Source: Pseudooceanicola nanhaiensis DSM 18065 (GTDB lineage: Bacteria; Pseudomonadota; Alphaproteobacteria; Rhodobacterales; Rhodobacteraceae). From it: a stretch of 64,000 nucleotides of DNA. Below are positions 1 to 10,418 of the stretch, in pieces. A program made the position numbers and the translations under genes. The notes beneath the pieces were generated by a model. It was not told the origin of the DNA. It saw nothing but the letters and a program-made list of their open reading frames with translations, and searched no databases. The stretch's first letter is position 1, and the number at the start of each line of letters is the position of its first letter. The DNA is taken from NCBI RefSeq assembly GCF_000688295.1, contig NZ_JHZF01000015.1, positions 62,001 through 126,000 on the forward strand, given 5' to 3'.

Positions 1-383
1 TCCTCTGGCAGGGCTGGCAGACGCCGCGGTGGCTGACCAACACGCTGGAGCTGACAGGCCAGATGGCGATCCCGCTGATGCTCATCACCCTGGGCGTGGC
101 CGTGGCGCGGCTGCACCCGGGGCACATGGCGCGCGCGGCGCTTCTGTCGGTGGTGAAGGTGGCGCTCTGCGTGGGCGTGGCCTGGGCGCTCGGGCGCTGG
201 TTCGCGCTCGACGACGTGGCCTTCGCGGTGCTCGTGCTGCAGATCGCGACGCCGGTCGCCGTGACCTCGTTCCTGCTGGCCGAGAAATACGGCGCGGACA
301 GCGATTCCGTGGCCGGGCTGGTCGTCGCCTCGACCCTCGCCTCGGTCCTCTACCTGCCGCTGATCCTCGCTGCCGTGCTCTGA
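1..383 (+). CDS. AEC family transporter, C-terminal part (5' end outside window)
   Basis: About 126 C-terminal residues are visible. They are strongly hydrophobic, with several transmembrane helices, and contain the run TGQMAIPLMLITLG followed by a VLQIATPVAVTSFLLA segment, as in the last helices of auxin-efflux-carrier (AEC) type permeases. Members are inner-membrane carriers for malonate, malate or other small organic acids, but the substrate cannot be read from this fragment. The frame is open to the first base of the window, so the gene begins upstream. It ends in TGA, and a weak hairpin around 395-415 may be its terminator. The AEC family is fairly certain; the substrate is unknown. Confidence 0.75.
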   Translation, partial: LWQGWQTPRWLTNTLELTGQMAIPLMLITLGVAVARLHPGHMARAALLSVVKVALCVGVAWALGRWFALDDVAFAVLVLQIATPVAVTSFLLAEKYGADSDSVAGLVVASTLASVLYLPLILAAVL

Positions 384-492
384 CCGGGGCGCCTGAGGAA
401 ATCGTGATTTTCCCCGCAGCCGGTTTGCGCTATCCTGTCGCCAACGGCGGCAAACGCCGAACGAAAAAAACGAACGAGTGGGCAAGAGGCGA

Positions 493-1077
493 ATGGGCAG
501 AATTCTCCGTGCCGCCATGATTCTGTTGCTTGTCGCGTCCTGCGGCGGCGGAAACTTCTCCGCGCCCAAGGATCTCGACAATGCGTGCAGCATCGTCAAG
601 GAGCGGCCCAAGTATCTGAAGGCATTCCAGCGGACGCAGCGCAAGTACGGCGTGCGTCCCGAGGTCCTGATGGCGATGATCCATCAGGAGAGCAAGTTCA
701 TCGGCAACGCGCGGACCCCGCACAAATACGCGCTGGCGATCATCCCCATGGGTCGGCAGAGTTCGGCCTACGGCTACAGCCAGGCGCTGGACGGCACGTG
801 GGACGATTACAAGCGCGAGACCGGCAACCGCCGTGCCAAGCGCGACGACATCCGCAGCGCCACCGATTTCATGGGCTGGTACATGACCAAGACCAACCAG
901 CGGCTCGGCATCGACATGAACGATGTGCGGAACCAGTACCTCGCCTATCACGACGGCCACACCGGCTATGCCCGGGGCACCTATCGGCAGAAGGCCTGGC
1001 TGCTGGCGGTGGCCGACCGGGTCCAGACCCGGGCGGTCACCTATGGTGTGCAGCTGGCGACCTGCAGCCGCCGCTGA
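493..1077 (+). CDS. SLT-type lytic transglycosylase lipoprotein
   Basis: A 194-residue protein with an N-terminal signal and lipobox (LLLVASC), so a lipoprotein anchored in the cell envelope. Residues about 40-180 resemble the soluble-lytic-transglycosylase fold: a helix containing the probable catalytic Glu in AMIHQESKF, then AYGYSQALDGTWDDY, which corresponds to the family's GLMQ/W-x-DY region. Such enzymes cleave the MurNAc-GlcNAc bond of peptidoglycan. I chose ATG 493 because the signal peptide starts cleanly there and AGAGG lies just upstream; a GTG at 478 would add five residues. The gene converges with lolA, with only three bases between the stop codons. Confidence 0.8.
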   Translation: MGRILRAAMILLLVASCGGGNFSAPKDLDNACSIVKERPKYLKAFQRTQRKYGVRPEVLMAMIHQESKFIGNARTPHKYALAIIPMGRQSSAYGYSQALDGTWDDYKRETGNRRAKRDDIRSATDFMGWYMTKTNQRLGIDMNDVRNQYLAYHDGHTGYARGTYRQKAWLLAVADRVQTRAVTYGVQLATCSRR

Positions 1078-1080
1078 GGA

Positions 1081-1689
1081 TCAGCGGCGCTCGGGCGCCT
1101 TGCGGGCCTTGGCCATCTCGATGTTGAAGTGACTGTCGGGGATACTCACACCAGAGCGCAGGTCACCCAGCACGACGGTGGTCCTGGCACCGGAATCGTC
1201 GGTGATCACCCATTGGCGCAGCTCGGTCGGGCTGTCGGTGAAGACCATCTGAATGTTGCCGTATTCCGGGTGATCCGGGTCCTGCGCGGTGACGGTCGTG
1301 GTCTTGCCGTCCGAGCTGTGCCCGGTCACCATCCGCGCCCGGCCCAGGTCCACGTTCGCGGCCAGGATGATCGACAGGGGCGTCCGGGCAAGCGGGTATG
1401 TGGCGGGGCCGGAGTTCGACTTCGGGTCGAAGATCGCCACCGTGTTGCCGCCGGCCATCACCAGCGATTCCTCGGGCGGATCGTATTCGAACCGCACCCG
1501 GCCGGGACGCTTGATGTAGAGCGTGCCCGTCGAGAGCGAGCCGTCGTCGTTCACCTGCGTGAACTTCGCCTGCGCGGTTTTCAGCCCGTTGAGGTAGGAC
1601 GAGATATCGCCCAGGGGCAGTTTCTCGGCCATGGCCGGAAGAGCCATGGCGAGGGTGAGAACGGGGGCAAGGGCCAGTCGCTTCAACAT
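1081..1689 (-). CDS. lolA: Outer-membrane lipoprotein carrier protein LolA
   Basis: A 202-residue periplasmic protein with a clear Sec signal (MLKRLALAPVLTLAMALPAMA). The mature part has the LolA pattern: SSYLNGLKTAQAKFTQ near the start, then GTLYIKRPGRVRFEYDPP, which forms the hydrophobic lipid-binding half-barrel. LolA takes lipoproteins from LolCDE at the inner membrane and hands them to the outer membrane. An in-frame upstream extension is open but lacks a sensible signal peptide, so the start at 1689 is preferred. It is divergent from dnaE, with about 175 bases between the starts, and convergent with the lytic transglycosylase. Confidence 0.9.
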   Translation of the reverse strand: MLKRLALAPVLTLAMALPAMAEKLPLGDISSYLNGLKTAQAKFTQVNDDGSLSTGTLYIKRPGRVRFEYDPPEESLVMAGGNTVAIFDPKSNSGPATYPLARTPLSIILAANVDLGRARMVTGHSSDGKTTTVTAQDPDHPEYGNIQMVFTDSPTELRQWVITDDSGARTTVVLGDLRSGVSIPDSHFNIEMAKARKAPERR

Positions 1690-1864
1690 GGACAAAGAGT
1701 AATCCTTCCTCGGGTCACGTGCCAGCGCCCAACTTTCACAAGCGCGTAGGGTTCCTGTGTGGGCCGGTGACGCCGCGGCGTCACGGCACCCCGCGGGGCA
1801 CATCCGCCGCCGGGGCGGCGCTTCGCCGCTTCCGCCCGGCCGCCCCCTCGGCTACCTTCGCGCC

Positions 1865-5374
<3,510 letters not shown>

Positions 5375-5396
5375 CACCGCCCGGAGGGAGCGCGAC

Positions 5397-5882
5397 GTGA
5401 CCGACCTTCTGATCGTCTACCATTCGAAGACCGGCGGCAGCCGCCAGATGGCGCAGGCCGCCTTCGAGGCCGCACGCGGCGAGGCCGAGGTGGTGCTGAA
5501 GACGGCCGCCGAGGCCGGGCCGGACGACCTGCTGGCCGCGAAGGGCTATCTCTTCTGCGCGCCCGAGAACCTCGCGGCCATTGCGGGCGTGATGAAGGAT
5601 TTCTACGACCGCAGCTATTACGCCGTGCTGGGCCGGATCGAGGGCAGGCCCTATGCGCAGATGGTCTGCGCCGGATCGGACGGAGAGAACTGCGCGCGCC
5701 AGACGGCCCGGATCGCGCAGGGCTGGCGGCTCAGGCCGGTGCAGGAGCCGGTGATCGTCAACCTGAAGGCGCAGACGCCGGAAGAGATCCTCGCCGAGAA
5801 GACGGTGCCGGAGGACGCGCTTGCCAGATGCCGCGAGCTCGGCGCTGCGCTTGCCGCGGGCATCGCCATGGGCGCCTTCTGA
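5397..5882 (+). CDS. Flavodoxin-like/NAD(P)H-dependent oxidoreductase family protein
   Basis: 161 residues beginning TDLLIVYHSKTGGSRQMA, the flavodoxin phosphate-binding loop pattern (a serine/threonine-rich turn after the first beta strand). A second flavin-contact region follows at FCAPENLAAIAGVMKDFYD. It therefore probably binds FMN and carries electrons or reduces a small substrate; the partner is unknown. Start is GTG, with a good Shine-Dalgarno (GGAGGGA, 5382-5388) eight bases upstream, and it lies 22 bases after dnaE, so it may be co-transcribed. The stop faces the slyX stop, three bases away. Family assignment is from the fold pattern only. Confidence 0.7.
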   Translation: MTDLLIVYHSKTGGSRQMAQAAFEAARGEAEVVLKTAAEAGPDDLLAAKGYLFCAPENLAAIAGVMKDFYDRSYYAVLGRIEGRPYAQMVCAGSDGENCARQTARIAQGWRLRPVQEPVIVNLKAQTPEEILAEKTVPEDALARCRELGAALAAGIAMGAF

Positions 5883-5885
5883 GCG

Positions 5886-6080
5886 CTACCAGTGCGGCGG
5901 CTTCTCGTCGCCGAAATGCATCCCGCCGCCGGTATCCGTCTCCCGCTGCGCCTCGCGCTCCATCAGCAGCTGGACCCGCCGCGTGAGCAGCGCGATCTCG
6001 GTCTGCTGGCGCGCGGTGACATCCGAAAGCTCCTCGACCATCCGCTCGAGATGCGCGAGCTTTTCCTCGATTTCCTGCAT
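5886..6080 (-). CDS. slyX: SlyX family protein
   Basis: A 64-residue coiled-coil protein (QEIEEKLAHLERMVEELSD) ending in the family's aromatic tail PPHW. SlyX proteins are small and widespread in proteobacteria, and their molecular role is unknown. I took the ATG at 6080, where the coiled coil starts and GGGGGAAGG lies upstream; the open frame extends upstream to 6137 without recognisable sequence. It converges with the flavodoxin-like gene. Confidence 0.8.
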   Translation of the reverse strand: MQEIEEKLAHLERMVEELSDVTARQQTEIALLTRRVQLLMEREAQRETDTGGGMHFGDEKPPHW

Positions 6081-6233
6081 GCCTTCCCCCACGAAGCCAT
6101 TACCGTCCGGTGCCCTGGGGCCCGTATGACGGCACAATGCGATAAAGGCAAATCAGGTTCCCCGCGGCCGGAGCCGGCGCTTGCCTGCCCGCGGGGCATG
6201 GGCTAGACCGCGCCGCGACACCCAGACCCGGGA

Positions 6234-7724
6234 ATGACGATGGCCAAAGACAAGAAATCCCCGCGCCCCAAGGCTGAAACGCCCAAGGGGTTCCGTGACT
6301 ATTTCGGCGCCGAGGTGACCGAGCGCGCCGCGATGCTGTCGAAGATCGCCGGGGTCTACCATCGCTACGGCTTCGAGGCTCTGGAAAGCTCCGCCGTCGA
6401 GACGGTCGAGGCTCTGGGCAAGTTCCTTCCCGACGTGGACCGGCCGAACGAGGGCGTCTTTGCCTGGCAGGAGTCCGATGACGAGGGCAAGGGCGGCTGG
6501 CTGGCGCTCCGCTACGACCTGACGGCACCGCTGGCCCGGGTCTATGCCCAGCACCGCAACGACCTGCCGACGCCCTACCGGCGCTATGCCATGGGGCCCG
6601 TCTGGCGGAACGAGAAGCCGGGGCCGGGCCGGTTCCGTCAGTTCTATCAATGCGATGCGGACACGGTCGGCACGGCCTCCGTCGCCGCGGATGCCGAGAT
6701 CTGCGCGATGCTGTCCGATTGCCTGGAAGAGGTGGGGATCCCGCGCGGGGATTACCTGATCCGGGTGAACAACCGGAAGGTGCTGAACGGGGTGCTGGAG
6801 GCCATGGGCGTCTCTGACGAGGGGCAGGCGGCGGACGTGCTGCGCACCATCGACAAGTTCGACAAGGTCGGCGAGGCCGGGGTGCGCGAGCTTCTGGGCA
6901 AGGGGCGGCTCGATGCCTCGGGCGCCTATATCGACGGCGTGGGGCTCAGCGAGGCGCAGGCCGAGCCGGTGATCGCCTTCCTGACGTCGAAGGCCGCGGA
7001 TGCGGCCGGGACGCTGGCGAACCTGCGGGCGGCGGTCGGCGGCTCCGCGATCGGCGCCGAGGGCGTCGACGAGCTGGAGCAGATCGCTGGGCTTCTGGAC
7101 GCCCAGGGCTACGACGCCGGGCGGATCGAGCTGGACCCCTCCGTTGTCCGCGGCCTCGGCTATTACACCGGCCCGGTCTTCGAGGCCGAGCTCACCTTCG
7201 AGATCCTCGACGAGAAGGGCCGCAAGCGGCAGTTCGGCTCGGTCGCGGGCGGCGGGCGCTACGACGATCTGGTGAAGCGCTTCACCGGGCAATCGGTGCC
7301 GGCGACGGGGATCTCGATCGGCGTGGACCGGCTGCTGGCCGCGCTGCGCGAGAAGGGCCGGATCGGCGGCACCGTGCAGGGGCCGGTCGTCGTGACGGTG
7401 ATGGATCGCGACCGGATGGCCGATTACATGACGATGGTATCCGAGATCCGGAACGCCGGGATCCGGGCCGAGATCTACCTCGGCAACCCGAAGAACTTCG
7501 GCAACCAGCTCAAATACGCGGACAAGCGCGGCTCTCCGGCCGCCGTCATCGAGGGCGGTGACGAAAAGGAGCGCGGCGTGGTGCAGATCAAGGACCTGAT
7601 CCTCGGCGCGCAGATCGCCGAGAACGCGACGCTGGAGGAGTGGAAGGAACGCCCCTCCCAGTTCGAGGTGCCGCGCGGCGAGATGGTCGCGAAGCTGAAA
7701 GAGATCCTGGCGGGGCAGGGGTGA
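6234..7724 (+). CDS. hisS: Histidyl-tRNA synthetase
   Basis: 496 residues, a class II synthetase that charges tRNA-His. The start resembles known HisRS ([13 protein letters not shown]). Motif 2 ([22 protein letters not shown]) binds ATP and the acceptor stem. The histidine-specific motif is [14 protein letters not shown], and motif 3 is [13 protein letters not shown]. An anticodon-binding domain follows (about residues 380-490). A second ATG at 6240 is an equally possible start. The gene is first in an operon with hisZ and hisG; HisZ is itself a HisRS-like paralogue, so the pair probably reflects an old duplication. Confidence 0.95.
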   Translation: MTMAKDKKSPRPKAETPKGFRDYFGAEVTERAAMLSKIAGVYHRYGFEALESSAVETVEALGKFLPDVDRPNEGVFAWQESDDEGKGGWLALRYDLTAPLARVYAQHRNDLPTPYRRYAMGPVWRNEKPGPGRFRQFYQCDADTVGTASVAADAEICAMLSDCLEEVGIPRGDYLIRVNNRKVLNGVLEAMGVSDEGQAADVLRTIDKFDKVGEAGVRELLGKGRLDASGAYIDGVGLSEAQAEPVIAFLTSKAADAAGTLANLRAAVGGSAIGAEGVDELEQIAGLLDAQGYDAGRIELDPSVVRGLGYYTGPVFEAELTFEILDEKGRKRQFGSVAGGGRYDDLVKRFTGQSVPATGISIGVDRLLAALREKGRIGGTVQGPVVVTVMDRDRMADYMTMVSEIRNAGIRAEIYLGNPKNFGNQLKYADKRGSPAAVIEGGDEKERGVVQIKDLILGAQIAENATLEEWKERPSQFEVPRGEMVAKLKEILAGQG

Positions 7725-7768
7725 TGGAGTTCTTCTCGAAGGCGCTCGACCTCGGGGCGTTCGCATGA
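7724..7768 (+). other. 14-codon ORF bridging hisS and hisZ by stop/start overlaps
   Basis: The hisS stop overlaps an ATG (TGATG, 7722-7726). This opens a 14-codon frame reading [14 protein letters not shown], whose TGA at 7766-7768 overlaps the ATG of hisZ (7765). hisZ has no good Shine-Dalgarno of its own, so ribosomes ending on this short frame could re-initiate at hisZ. Whether the peptide matters or the frame is chance cannot be told from sequence alone. Confidence 0.35.
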
Positions 7769-8871
7769 CCACGCTCGCCCAGGACACCGCCGCCCGCGCG
7801 GCCGACCTCGCCGAGGCCGCCCGCCTTCGCGCGCTTTTCGAGGCCGAGGGCGCGGTCCCCGTCGAGGCCGCCATCCTGCAGCCCGCGCAGACCCTGCTCG
7901 ACCTCTATGGCGAGGACATCCGGGCGCGCGCCTACGTGACGTCGGATGCGCTGCGCGGCGAACAGATGCTGCGCCCGGACTTCACCGTGCCGGTCGTGCA
8001 GATGCACATGGCCGACGGCGCGGAACCAGCGCGCTATTGCTATGCGGGCGAAGTCTTCCGGCGGCAGGAAGAGGACGAGCACCGTGCTTCGGAATACGTC
8101 CAGGCGGGGTTCGAGATCTTCGACGGCGCCAACCCGCCCGATGCGGATGCCGAGATCTTCGCCCTCTTCCAGCGGATCCTTGCGCCGATGGGCCTGCGCA
8201 CGGCGACCGGGGACATCGGTATCCTCACGACGGCCGTTTCGGGGCTGGCCATCTCGGACAGGCGCAAGCGCGCGCTGATGCGTCACATCTGGCGGCCGCG
8301 CCGCTTCCGGGCGCTGCTCGACCGGTTCTCCTCCTCGGCGCCGCTGCCGGCGCAGCGCGCGGCGCTGCTCGCCGCCGAGGATCCCTTCGCGCAGGCCGGG
8401 CCCGAGATCGGTCTGCGCACCCGGGCGCAGGTCGAGGAGCGGCTCGAGAGCCTCCGGCAGGAGGCCGCCGCCGACCCGATCCCCGCCGGCGTGGTCGAAC
8501 TGATCGACGCCGTGCTCGCCGTGCGCGAGAAGATGCCCTACGCGCTCGAGCACCTGCGCGACATCGCGGTGGACCTGCCGTGGATCGGCCCGGCGCTCGA
8601 CCGGCTCGAGGCCCGCGGCGCGGCGCTCGCCCGGCGCGGCATCGACACCGAGGCGCTGGATTTCGAAGCCGCCTACGGCCGGACCCACATGGAATATTAC
8701 GACGGCTTCGTCTTCGGCTTCTACGCCGAGACCCGGCCCGACCTGCCGCCCGTCGCCACCGGGGGGCGCTACGATGCGCTGACCCGGCAGCTTGGGCAGG
8801 GCCGGGCGATCCCCGCGGTCGGCGGCGTGATCCGGCCGGGGCTGATCCGCGAACTCGGGGGGCGGACATGA
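7765..8871 (+). CDS. hisZ: ATP phosphoribosyltransferase regulatory subunit
   Basis: 368 residues with a HisRS-like catalytic-core fold but no anticodon domain, as expected for HisZ. HisZ binds short-form HisG to build the hetero-octameric enzyme for the first step of histidine synthesis and conveys feedback inhibition by histidine. Recognisable pieces are the motif-2-like LRPDFTVPVVQMHMA and RYCYAGEVFRRQEED, and the histidine-site-like YYDGFVFGFYAE. The ATG lies inside the stop of the preceding 14-codon frame, and its TGA overlaps the hisG ATG (ATGA at 8868-8871), so translation is probably coupled. Confidence 0.93.
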   Translation: MTTLAQDTAARAADLAEAARLRALFEAEGAVPVEAAILQPAQTLLDLYGEDIRARAYVTSDALRGEQMLRPDFTVPVVQMHMADGAEPARYCYAGEVFRRQEEDEHRASEYVQAGFEIFDGANPPDADAEIFALFQRILAPMGLRTATGDIGILTTAVSGLAISDRRKRALMRHIWRPRRFRALLDRFSSSAPLPAQRAALLAAEDPFAQAGPEIGLRTRAQVEERLESLRQEAAADPIPAGVVELIDAVLAVREKMPYALEHLRDIAVDLPWIGPALDRLEARGAALARRGIDTEALDFEAAYGRTHMEYYDGFVFGFYAETRPDLPPVATGGRYDALTRQLGQGRAIPAVGGVIRPGLIRELGGRT

Positions 8872-9563
8872 GCGTGAAACTGGGCGTGCCCTCCAAGGGG
8901 CGGCTGATGGAGAAGACCTTCGACTGGTTCGGCGCCCGCGGCGTGACGCTGGGGCGGACGGGATCGGAGCGGGAATACGCGGGCCGCGTCGAGGGTGTGG
9001 AGGGCGTGGAGCTGGTCCTGCTCTCCGCCGGAGAGATCCCGCGGGAACTGGCGGCCGGGCGCATCCACCTCGGCGTCACCGGCATCGACCTCGTGCGCGA
9101 GAAGCTGGCGCAGTGGGACATGCAGGTCGAGGTGCTGGCCGAGCTGGGCTTCGGCCAGGCGGACCTGATCATCGCGGTGCCGGACTTCTGGGTCGACGTA
9201 GAGACGCTCGACGACCTCGACGCCGCCGCCGCCGCCTTCCGCCGCGACCACGGCTTCCGGATGCGGATCGCGACCAAGTATCACCGGCTGGTGCGCGACG
9301 CCCTGCGCGAGGCCGGCGTGGCCGATTACCAGCTGGTCGACAGCCAGGGCGCGACCGAGGGCACGGTGAAGAACGAGACCGCCGAGGCGGTCGCCGACAT
9401 CACCTCGACCGGCGAGACGCTGCGGGCGAACCACCTGCGCCCGCTGTCGGACGGCCCGCTCCTGAAAAGCCAGGCGACGCTCTTCCGGTCGCGCAACGCC
9501 GCGATGGACGGTGCGGAACGCCGGACTCTGGAACGGCTGCGCGATCTGATTGCGCGGGGCTGA
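8868..9563 (+). CDS. hisG: ATP phosphoribosyltransferase, short-form catalytic subunit
   Basis: 231 residues, the short HisG that lacks the C-terminal regulatory domain and depends on HisZ. It condenses ATP and PRPP to phosphoribosyl-ATP in the cytoplasm, the committed step of histidine synthesis. Typical elements are KLGVPSKGRLMEKT at the start, GVTGIDLVRE, and the PRPP-binding stretch DSQGATEGTVKNETAEAV. It overlaps hisZ by four bases and ends the hisS-hisZ-hisG operon. No other his gene lies in the window. Confidence 0.95.
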   Translation: MSVKLGVPSKGRLMEKTFDWFGARGVTLGRTGSEREYAGRVEGVEGVELVLLSAGEIPRELAAGRIHLGVTGIDLVREKLAQWDMQVEVLAELGFGQADLIIAVPDFWVDVETLDDLDAAAAAFRRDHGFRMRIATKYHRLVRDALREAGVADYQLVDSQGATEGTVKNETAEAVADITSTGETLRANHLRPLSDGPLLKSQATLFRSRNAAMDGAERRTLERLRDLIARG

Positions 9564-9797
9564 GCGGTCGAGGTCGGAATTCCGAATGTAGCGCTGCGGA
9601 ATTGGCGTGCGTGCGAACTGGGGCGGACCCGCATCGGCTCCGGCGGCACCTCGGAAGATCTCAACATCGTCCGCCTCGGGGTGACGATGCCGCTCGGCGG
9701 CACCCCCGCCGCCAAGCTGCCGCTCAACAGCCTGGCCGGCAATGTCCAGTACGCCCGGCACAGCGCGATCAGCTCGGCCGTGATCGCGGCCTTCTGA
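9564..9797 (+). pseudogene. Remnant: C-terminal end of an unidentified protein
   Basis: From just after hisG an open frame without an early start codon runs to TGA at 9795-9797. Its translation looks protein-like (SGGTSEDLNIVRLGVTMP, then SLAGNVQYARHSAISSA) and ends in a tidy hydrophobic tail directly before a strong terminator hairpin. That is what a gene with its 5' part deleted would look like. The family is not recognised. It could also be a chance open frame, which is common at this GC content. Confidence 0.4.
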
Positions 9798-9820
9798 TCT
9801 TGCCATCGGCATGACGGGGA

Positions 9821-9845
9821 ACGGGGGCCGCGGGCCCCCGTTTGC
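9821..9845. terminator. Bidirectional intrinsic terminator
   Basis: Nine-base perfect stem (ACGGGGGCC at 9821-9829 with GGCCCCCGT at 9833-9841), a three-base loop, then TTTGCGTTTT. It sits between the end of the his operon/remnant and the end of the leftward DUF1489 gene, and can serve both. Confidence 0.7.
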
Positions 9846-9851
9846 GTTTTC

Positions 9852-10322
9852 TCAGAGCACGCCGATCTCGGCCAGAGCGGCGGAAAGCTCCGGCGGCAGC
9901 GCGTCCTCGCTCTGGCGGCCGGGCGGAAGGTCGCGGGGCGCGTCCCCGGCGGCAAGGTAACGCCAGCCCTGGAACGGGCGCTTCTGGGATGGCGCGGTGC
10001 GGACAAGCTCGCGGTCCAGTACGATGGCGCAGCGGCGGATGCCGTCGGCGCGGACGACCTCCTCCAGCCGCAGGATGCGCTGGCGGCACTGGATCAGCCC
10101 CTTGATGACCCAGTAGATCGACCCGCCCGCCAGAACCTCGGCCTCACGTTTCGGCCACATCCGCGTGACATGCCGCGGCAGGCCGTCCTCGGTCTGCGCG
10201 ACGCGGGTCGCCTGCCAGGCGGCGAGGCCCTCCACGCTCTCCGTCCCCACGGACAATTTCACGAGATTTACCGATTTTCCCAAGGCCGCCCCCAACATAT
10301 TGTGGTCGTCACGCGAAGACAT
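9852..10322 (-). CDS. DUF1489 family protein
   Basis: 156 residues. The N-terminal part (VNLVKLSVGTESVEGLAAWQ) and the central VTRMWPKREAEVLAGGSIYW match my recollection of DUF1489, a conserved alphaproteobacterial family of unknown function. It has no signal peptide or membrane segment, so it is probably cytoplasmic. It is divergent from nrdJ. An alternative ATG at 10298 would remove eight residues; it lies inside the candidate NrdR box, and neither start has a strong Shine-Dalgarno. Confidence 0.75.
   Translation of the reverse strand: MSSRDDHNMLGAALGKSVNLVKLSVGTESVEGLAAWQATRVAQTEDGLPRHVTRMWPKREAEVLAGGSIYWVIKGLIQCRQRILRLEEVVRADGIRRCAIVLDRELVRTAPSQKRPFQGWRYLAAGDAPRDLPPGRQSEDALPPELSAALAEIGVL
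10290..10305. promoter_or_regulatory. Candidate NrdR box upstream of nrdJ
   Basis: The 16-mer reads CCACAATATGTTGGGG on the minus strand, close to the NrdR consensus ACAC(A/T)ATAT(A/T)T(A/T)GTGT. It lies about 115 bases upstream of nrdJ. NrdR boxes usually come in pairs about 31 bases apart; the second position here (near 10321) matches only weakly. Confidence 0.45.
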
Positions 10323-10418
10323 ATCTATTTATGGTTTCCAAGCCAAGATATGACGTTGAGAGGCCGGACAACAAGTGCTAGCTTGGACGCTCCCTTTCAA
10401 GCTGCCGGAAGTATGCCG

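Noticed and set aside
10323-10418. Possible cobalamin riboswitch before the B12-dependent reductase
   Set aside because: The B12-box core and the needed stem arrangement are not present in the short leader.
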